A stretch of 64,000 nt of DNA from assembly GCF_023074075.1 (NCBI RefSeq), contig NZ_JADPKT010000020.1:186001-250000 (forward strand). Direction: 5' to 3'. Positions 53,501 through 62,500 of this stretch are shown in pieces. The notes beneath the pieces are model-generated. The model did no database searches. It was not told the origin of the DNA and was given only the letters and a program-made list of their open reading frames with translations. How positions within the stretch are numbered: position 1 is the first letter of the stretch; every line of letters begins with the position of its first letter. Source of the DNA: Bradyrhizobium sp. 138 (GTDB taxonomy: Bacteria; Pseudomonadota; Alphaproteobacteria; Rhizobiales; Xanthobacteraceae). The position numbers were made by a program, and so were the translations under genes.

Positions 53501-56500
53501 CGGCGCCAGCAATTACCTGGCCTTCAATCTGCGGCCGTCGGAGCTGCGGTCGACGCCGACCGATGCCGTGCTGCTGGGCGTTCAGATCACGGCGGCGAAC
53601 GGCAGCGCGTTCCAGCCCGGCGCGCCCGTCATGGCCGGGTTGACGCCGCTGATCCAGCGCAGCGGCAACGGCACGTCCTTCGCGCTGTTCGCCGTTGGTC
53701 GCGATGGCGTCAACCTGCTCGAGATCCTCGGTTCCGACGCCGCAACGTCGGGCGACTACACGGTCCAGCTCTTCGTGGTCGGCGATGCCAACCAGGACGG
53801 TACGGTCGATGGTTCGGATAGTGCATTGCTGAGCCAGGCCTTCGGCAAGTCGTCAGGGCAGGCCGGCTACCTGCTTGGGGCCGATGCCAATCGCGACGGT
53901 GTCGTGAACGCCGCCGACGCGCAGCTGCTCGGCAACAATTACGGCTTCCACGCCGCCCCGCCGCCGGTCGCGCAGGACAAGCAGGTCCTCACCCACATCG
54001 ACCTTCCGCTCACGATCGACCTGAACACGATCTCGAACGATCCGGAAGGCGATCCGCTGTTCTTCAAGCTGATCTCCTCGCTGAACGGCACGGCGACGCT
54101 GAACCCGGACGGCCACACGGTGACGTTCATTCCGGAACTCGGTTTCTCCGGCCATGCCGACTTCGAGTTCCTGGCGGACGATGGTTTCAACAAATCGTCG
54201 GTAGCGACCGTCACCGTCGACGTCAGCACGGCCGCGCTCGTCAATCTCGACTTCCAGAACCGCGCGCCGCGCCTTGGCGCAGGCGCGACACAGATGATGG
54301 TGCTGGTGGGCGACTTCGAGGACCAGCAGGACGTCTTGCTGCCGTCATCCTACGTCTCGTTCCAGATGCTGGATGCGTCGGTTGCCTCGATCTCCGGCGC
54401 GGGCCGGGTGACGGCGCTCCACGACGGCACCACGGTGCTGCTGGCGACCAGTCACGGCGTCACCGGCGCGACAGCGGTGACGATCGGTGTGCCGACCAGC
54501 GCGCTCGGACGGCAGCTCTATGACCAAGGCATCGATCTCTATCCGCTTGCGGTGTCATTGAGCGCCAATGGCGGCACGCGCCAGCTCGACGTGCATCCCG
54601 GCGGTGACCAGTTGCTGACCACCGACTTGGCCGCGGCGTCGACCGGCACGCGGTATTTCGTCAGCAAGCCGGGCATCGTGTCGATCAGCGCCGATGGCCT
54701 GATGACGGCCGTCGCGCCGGGCACGGTGACGGTCACCATCATCAACGGCGCCGCCGAGGTCGTGGTGCCCGTCCGGGTGCAGGTCCCGCAAACCGGCACT
54801 GTCGCCGTCGGTGCCGAAGGCGCCGTCGTGCAAGGCAGCGACGGATCGACCGTGGCGGTGCCGCCCGGCGTGCTCGACGGCACGACGACCGTGAGCATCA
54901 CGCCGGCAGGTCAGGCCGACCTGCCTCAGGCGTTGCCCAGCGGCTTCCACTACGCGGCCGCGTTCAACCTGGATCTCGGCCCGGATCCGCTGGAAGTTCC
55001 GGTTCAGCTCGCCATCAAGGTCGATCCGTCGATCCCGGTGGGCACCAAGGTCTACTTCTTCCAGGCGGGCGATTATCTCAACGACGATGGCACGACGCGG
55101 CCGATCTGGTGGCAGGTCGAGAACGGTGTCGTCGGCGCCGACGGCTATGCCCATACCAACTCGCCGCCCTATAACGGCGTCGACGGCAAATCGCTCTACA
55201 TGGTCGCCTATGGCGACTCGAACCTCGGCACCTTGCAGCTTCAGCAGGCGCAGGCGAGCCAGATGGCCTTCACGGTCGCGATAGGTGGCGCCGGTGGCGG
55301 CTTCATGGGCGCGTTCGGCGTGACCGGCGCGGTGGGCGTGCTTGCGACCATGGCCGTGCCGTCGGCGCCACAGCCGCAGCCATTCCTGATCCAACTGATT
55401 CCGCAAGCGGGCCTGCCTGTCACCACGACGTCGAATTTCCAGATCAATCCGGACGCGGTCAACCTCTTCAAGACCGACATCCATCCGCCGCCGACGATCA
55501 ATCCGACCGCTCCTCAGGTCACCGGCGTGAGCGTGGCCTTCCCGGTCGATCAGACAAGTGGAAACGTCAAGCCCGAAGTGATCCTTAAGGGCACCAATTT
55601 CATCAAGTCCGGGGCACTGGCCTCACCCCAGGACCTCACGGTCACATTCACGCTGCCAGGAAACATCGTCATCACCGCGAAGCCGAACGCGTCGAGCAGT
55701 GGCACCGAGCTGCACGTCTCCGTTCCCGATTCCGTGACCCTTGGCCTTGCCCAGATCACCGTCACGCGGACGGACGAGGTGCCGGTGTTCAGCAACGGTC
55801 TGGTGACGACGGAGGAGACGCCCGTCGTGAGCAACGCGGCGAAGGTCACCCCGAACGGCACTTACGTCTTCGTGGCGCTGCCGGAGGCAAAGTACACCGG
55901 CAACGGAATTGGCGGCGCCCTCGGCGTCATCGACGGCGATCCCAGCCATCGTATCGATGCGACCAACCCCGGCACGTTCGGCAGCCTGATCGCCAGCATT
56001 CCGCTCGAGCGCACCCAAGACACGCCTTATCCGCGCGACGTCGCGGTGACCCCCGACAACACCCGGGCCTATGTCACGCTGCTCGGCTCCGGCCGCGTCG
56101 CAGTCGTCGACACCCTCACGCTCCAGGAGATCGACGTCGGAGGCGGTTCTCCGACCCTGTCGATCAAGCCGCATACGATTTCGGCTCCGAACGGAGTGGC
56201 CGTCGATCCGCAGCTGCACTCGGTCGTCTTGACCAAGCCGATCGACCTCCTCGGCACGGTCGACGTCAACAATCTCGATCGCTGGACGCTCGAGCTCGTG
56301 CCGCTGTTCGGCGGCGCCAACATCGTTGTCAATTCGGGCACCAGCAGCGTCTCCAGCGACAAGCTGGTTTCCCAGTTCGATCCCTCGCATTACGCGACTG
56401 GGTTCTATCGGTTGGTGCTGACGGCGACCGATCGCAACGGAACGACGTTCAAGGACGACACCGCGATCGTCGACCTCGAAGCGAACCCGCGCTACAAGGA

Positions 56501-59500
56501 AATCCGCATGCCGTTCGGCGCGCAGCCTTACGGCATCGCGATCGATCCGAACGGGAAATACGCTTACGTTGCCGCCCACAATCCCTATCTGATCGAAGGG
56601 ATCGCGTCGTCCTACATCTTCCAGATCGACATCGATCCGGCATCCGCGACCTATAATCAGGTGGTGCGCAACATCGCGATCGGCAGCGTTGCGCTCTCCG
56701 GCGTTGACCAGGCCAACCAGGACGTCTTTGCGCAGAGCTCCATCGCGCCGTCCGGCTTCCGCAATCTGGCGGTGTCGGCGGACGGCCTGCACGTCTATGC
56801 CACGGCGCCGAACGAGCATCCGGATCCGAACGGTCCGCATGCGTGGACGGATCTGCCAGGCAGCCTGATCGACATCGATCTCACCCCGACCTTCGCCAAG
56901 GGCGCAGCGCCGACGGTCAAGGTCATCCCAGGTGCGAGCGGGACCAACGGCGTGACGACCACGCCCGGCGGAACGGGTGCCGCCTTCACCAATTCGGGCT
57001 CGGATGCCGCGGGCGTCTTCGTCACCAACACGGCAGCGGGAACGAAGCAGTCGATTCCGCTCGATCTCCAGAAGCTTGCCACCGCGAGCAATCCGCAACT
57101 CTCCGTCCACAATGCCGGCGGCATCGTCTTCACGCCGGACGGCAGCTACGCATTCGTCACCGGGCGCGCGGACCAGGTCAACTCCGTGTTCGGCGGCGGC
57201 TACAACGGCGTCGGCCTCAACGCGACCGGGGTTTCCGGCTATCTCGATCAGACGGCGAACCCGCTCTACATGGACGGCAACGTTGGCATCATCAAGGATC
57301 CGCTCGGTCCCAATCCGCAGCTGGTCGCCGCCACGCGGCCGATCCCGTTCGGCTACCCGACCGACATCGCGATGTCCGAGGATGGCCGTTTCCTCTATGT
57401 CACCTATCAGGGCTTGCCCACCGACAACGGCTCGGGTGGCGTCCTGGTCTTCGACGCCCAGGCCATGCTGGGGCAGGTCGAGGCCGCCCTCAAGGCGTCG
57501 CCGACCTTGTTGCGCAAGGTCGCCGTCGACGATTTGCCGCTGAATGCCAACAGCCAGCGTCAAGCCAACGCGCTCATCGACGTGAGGGCGGACTATCTGT
57601 TCCACATGGAGAACGGCCAGCAGGTCTTCGGCGTGCCGGGCGGCAGCCTGCGGGCACCCGTCGCGACCGGCGGCCGCCCGGCCGGGATCGCGACGATGCA
57701 CAGCCCGACACCGTCGCTGACCATCTACAAGCGGGTGGCGGACGATGCGCCCGGCAACAAGAACCTCCTGCCTGGCGTCAATCTCGCGACCACGACCAAT
57801 CTCGAGATCGCCGCCACCCGTGTCGATCAGATCAACGGCACCGTCGTCAACGAGAACGGCGACTTCATCTTCTCCCTCGACGTGAGGTCGAAGGTCACTC
57901 TGCTCATCGACGGCAAGGTCGCCACCAACGTCCACGATGCCCTCAGCCCGGGCAACGTCATCTCGAGCTTCCAGGATGTGGTCCTCGATCCCGGCGTCTA
58001 TCACAAGCTGATCGACGCGGTGTCGAGCCTCGATCCGAGCCTGAAGAACCACGCCTATGTGATCACCGCCACCGCGTTCAATCCGGCCGTGCCGACCGCG
58101 GTCGGCAGGTCGGTTGCCGCCAAGGGGCTCATCACCGACCAGTTGGATCAGGACCAGGCGCTCCCGGTCGGGCACCAGATGGTGAATGGCGTCGATCTCT
58201 GGGACGGTCATCTGGCCATCTCCGAGAACGACATCTCGATCTCCGGACGCGGTCTCAGTCTCGACTTTTCGCGCACCTACAACACCCAGGGCGATTCCTC
58301 GGACGGCCCGCTCGGAGCCGGCTGGAGCAGTTCTTACGACGTGAAGCTGGTCCAGGACGATAAGGGCCTGCTGACGATCGTGGGCGGCGAGGGCACCGGC
58401 AACACGTTCGGCGCCACGGGGCATACCAATCCCGGGCTCGCGGCAACCTATGGCGTGCCGGGCAATCTTGCGGCGACGGCATTGTTCTTCGATCCGCAGC
58501 CCGGCTATCACTCCGTCCTGGTTCAGTCCGACAAGAACAAGGCGGCCTACGACTTCTTCACGGCGTCCCACACCCGCTATCACTTCGAGCTGGAGCCCGA
58601 TCTGGCGCCGTACAACAAGACCTTCACGCTGCGCTACATCGAGGACGCCAGCGGCAACCGGATCGACCTGTACTACACCAAGGACGCGACGCAGGATTCA
58701 CGCGTCAACGATCTTGCGCCGGACCTGCGCGACAAGCTGGACAGCGACGCGACGACGGTCGACGTCGTCAAGGACGGCGCCAACCGCGCCTTCGTCTTCA
58801 CCTATCAGGCGATTTTCGGCGACAAGCGCATCGTCGAGCTGAAGGGCTATGACACCGTCAGTCCGGGACACGATCTCCAGGGTCTCGACATCCACTATTA
58901 CTACGAGGACGGCTACGGCAATCTCACCAGCATGGTCCGCGCCGCCACGCATTCCGACGGCAGCGACGGCTATAGCGCGAAGTACACCTACACGCCCGGT
59001 GACGAGCGCCTCGGTCACAACATGCTGTCGCGCACCGTTCCGAGCAACAGCAGCGCCGCACCCGACGGCGAGAAGACCACTTACGAATATTACTCGGGGT
59101 CGACCAAGTCCGGCGATCTGCCGACCTCCGGCGCGAACGCGCAGATCAATGCGTACTTCCAGAGCCTGAACGTCGCGGGCGAGCGCATCCTCGCCGTGCA
59201 CATGCCGGGCGGTGCCACGGGCACGTCCAGCGAGTCCGTGGTCAAGTTCCAGTATGACTTCGGCGCCAAGACCAGAACCGTATCGGACGCGCGTGCCGGC
59301 GTGGGGTCGACCGTCTACACGCTCAACGAATACGGCGCGGTCACCAAGATCCAGGCGCCTGAGGGGCGCACGACCACCATGGTGTGGGCGACGCCGCAGA
59401 CGCCGCATCCGGAAGCGTTCGTCGGCGGCGGCAAGCAGGGCAAGGACATCGTTCTCGTCTCGCAGACCGATGCGCTCGGACGCGTCACCACGTTCAAGTA

Positions 59501-62500
59501 CGACAATCTCGGCAACGTCGTGGAGACGAAGATCACGTCGATGGTCGGTGCGCCGGTCACCGACAGCAGCGGCAATGCGGTTTCCAGCATCACGACGACG
59601 GCGGCATACGATCCGATCTTCGACAAGCTCGTCAGCGCGACCGACGCGGAAGGGCACACGACGTCGTCTGTCATTGACCCCGCCACCGGCCACACGATGT
59701 CCACGTCCGACGCGCTGGGAACGCGCGGTCAATTCTCCTATTCACAGGTCAAGACCTATGATGGGACCTACGGGCCCGGTGATCTCACGAGCTCGATCGA
59801 TGCGTCCGGCAACGAGACGAAGTACCTCGCCTATGACGCCTATGGCAACGCCACGGCCATCATGGATGCCGTCGGGGTCCGGACGACACAGACATTCGAC
59901 GTACGAGGCCGGCTGACCGATCAGAGCGATCAGAGCGGCCGCCGCGTCCATTACGAGTATGACGGGCTCAATCGCATCCTCAGTCAGACGGTCTACGACG
60001 ACCTGCTGCACACGACCGCGCCGGGCTTCGACTGGGCCGAGCGGACAACCTACACCTACATGGCGGGTGGGGCGGTCAAGTCGACGGTCAATGGCCTGGG
60101 CCAGGAAACCGCGTTCGAATACGATGCGGCCGGGCGGGTGACGGTCAAGACCGCGAAGGGCGTCAAGCAGGCGGACGGATCGAGCGTCACGCTGCGCTGG
60201 CAGTACTCCTACGACGAGGACGGCAATCTCGTCCGCGACCTCGACGCGGGCGGCAATGCTCATCAATACACCTATGATGGCTTGAACCGTCTGACGATGA
60301 CGACCCTGCTGGGCGGATCCGCGGGGACGCCGAGCAATCTCGTGACCCAGCGCTCGACCTACGATGCGCTCAACAAGCTGACCGACACTGACCTGCACAA
60401 CAATACGACGACCTACACCTATGACGGGCTGTACCGCGTCGTCGCCACGAAGGTCGACGCGCCGGCCAACGCCGATGGCAGCGGGAAGGCAACCGCGACA
60501 CGTGGTTACGATCGCGTCGGAAACGTCCTCTTTATTCGCGATGGCAATGGCCACGGAACAACGTACAGCTACAATGCCGACTACAGCTTGAAGTCGGCAA
60601 TCGACTCGGTCGGAAACGAGACTGACTACACCTATGCCAACCGGCATCTGGCGACTGAAACCAATCTCAGCAGCGGCCTGAAGACGACGTACAGCAACTA
60701 TGACGGCCGCAATCAGGCGCACCAGATCGAACAGTCTGTGTTGCGGGGCGGGCCGGGCGACGCGGTCGATACCTATGTCACAACTTATGATCCGAACTAC
60801 AGCGCGAACACTGTGGTCGTGACCGATGCCAACGCCAACAAGACGTTTACTCAAAGCGATGGCCTGGGACGCGTTCGTACGAAGATCGTCGACGTCGGCG
60901 GGCTGAACCTCACCACCACCTATACCTATGACGGCAACGGGAACCTCGCGACCATCAGCGATCCCTGGAACAGCGATGTCGACGTCACGTACGCCTATGA
61001 CGGACTCAATCGCAAGATTTCAGCGCAATATGTCGGGACGCCGGACGACCAGGTCACGCCGACCGAGCAGTTCTTCTATAACGGCAACGGCGACCTGATC
61101 CGCTACGTCGATAAGCGCGGCGGCGTCTTCCTGAGCACCTACGACAATCTCGACCGCGTTCTCACGCAGACCGCGCCGGGGCTGCCCGCGACGGTCACGG
61201 GATATAGTTATGACGACGGCACCAATTCGGTGACGGTGACCGATCCGAACGGGAACAAGACGACGTCCAAATACGACGCGCTTGGCCGGGTCGTTCTGAT
61301 GACCGATCCTTACGGCAACACAGTTCGCTATGCCTATGATGCCGTCAATCTGAGAGCAGTCGTCGACCAGAATGGCTTCGAAACACGATTCACCTACGAT
61401 GCCAAGAATCGGGTCGTTCTAACTGAAGACGCCGCCTCTGCGGGCGGCGCGGCGCTGACGAGCAACGCGGTCATCTACGACGACAAGCAGAATCAGGCGA
61501 TCTCGCGCGACGGACGCTATGCGGAGACCGGTCGGGAGACGATCAGCCAATACGATTCGTTGGGCAGGCTGGTGAAGGAGATCGTCAGGGCACCCGGTCT
61601 CTCTGCTCACTACCAAACCTCGGAAATCGTGCTCGCGAAGACCTATGACGGTCTCGGCAACCTCATCTATTCGATCGATGCCAACGGCAACGTCGCTCAC
61701 TATGTCTATGACGGCGCGAACCGTCGAACTCAGGCCACCGAGGCCGAGGGAACGGCCGACCAAGCCGTGACCACGTATGACTACGCCGCGGTGACTGGAA
61801 ACCTGACGATATGGGATACCGGGCCCAACGGCACCATCGCTGAAGCCAGCTATGTATATGATGCGCGGCACCGCGCCGTCAGCGCGACCAATGGAGACGG
61901 CGAGACCAAGACGTTCACTTATGATGAGAACGACAATCAGACGAGCGTGACAGACGCGCTCGGTCACCGCTCCGTCTACCACTATGACGCGCTCGGCAAG
62001 CTGACGTCGGTCGACGAGACCGCACGTGGTGGCGGCTCGACGCAATATGTCTATGACGCTAATCGAAATCTACGCTTCCAGACGGACGCTGCCGGTCGTC
62101 AGGTCGTGAATGTCTACGACAAGCTAAATCGACTCACGGATACAACCCTGGCCGATGGCCAGCACTGGCAGTACGGATATGATGCGAACGGCAACCGGAA
62201 TTTACTCGTCGATCCGCTGAAGCAGCAGACAATCATAACGTACGACTACATGAACCGCGTGCACACGCTGACCTATTCGGGCGCAGTGTTGCCGAGCCTC
62301 GACTACCAGCCGTTGTCGATCGTTTACGAGTACGACGGCAACGGAAACAGGATATCAGCGACCGAGGTCAAGATGATCGGAGCCGGCACTGTGGCCGAGC
62401 TGACGACCTATGCCTACGACGAGCTCGATCGCCAGATCAAATCGACCTTCGTCAACGACAGCAAGACGATCGCGTTCAGCTACGACAAGGTCGGCAATCG

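Noticed and set aside
55623..58583. Minus-strand open frame of 986 codons
   Set aside because: It is antisense to the YVTN propeller segment and the start of the Rhs region; composition is that of a shadow frame.
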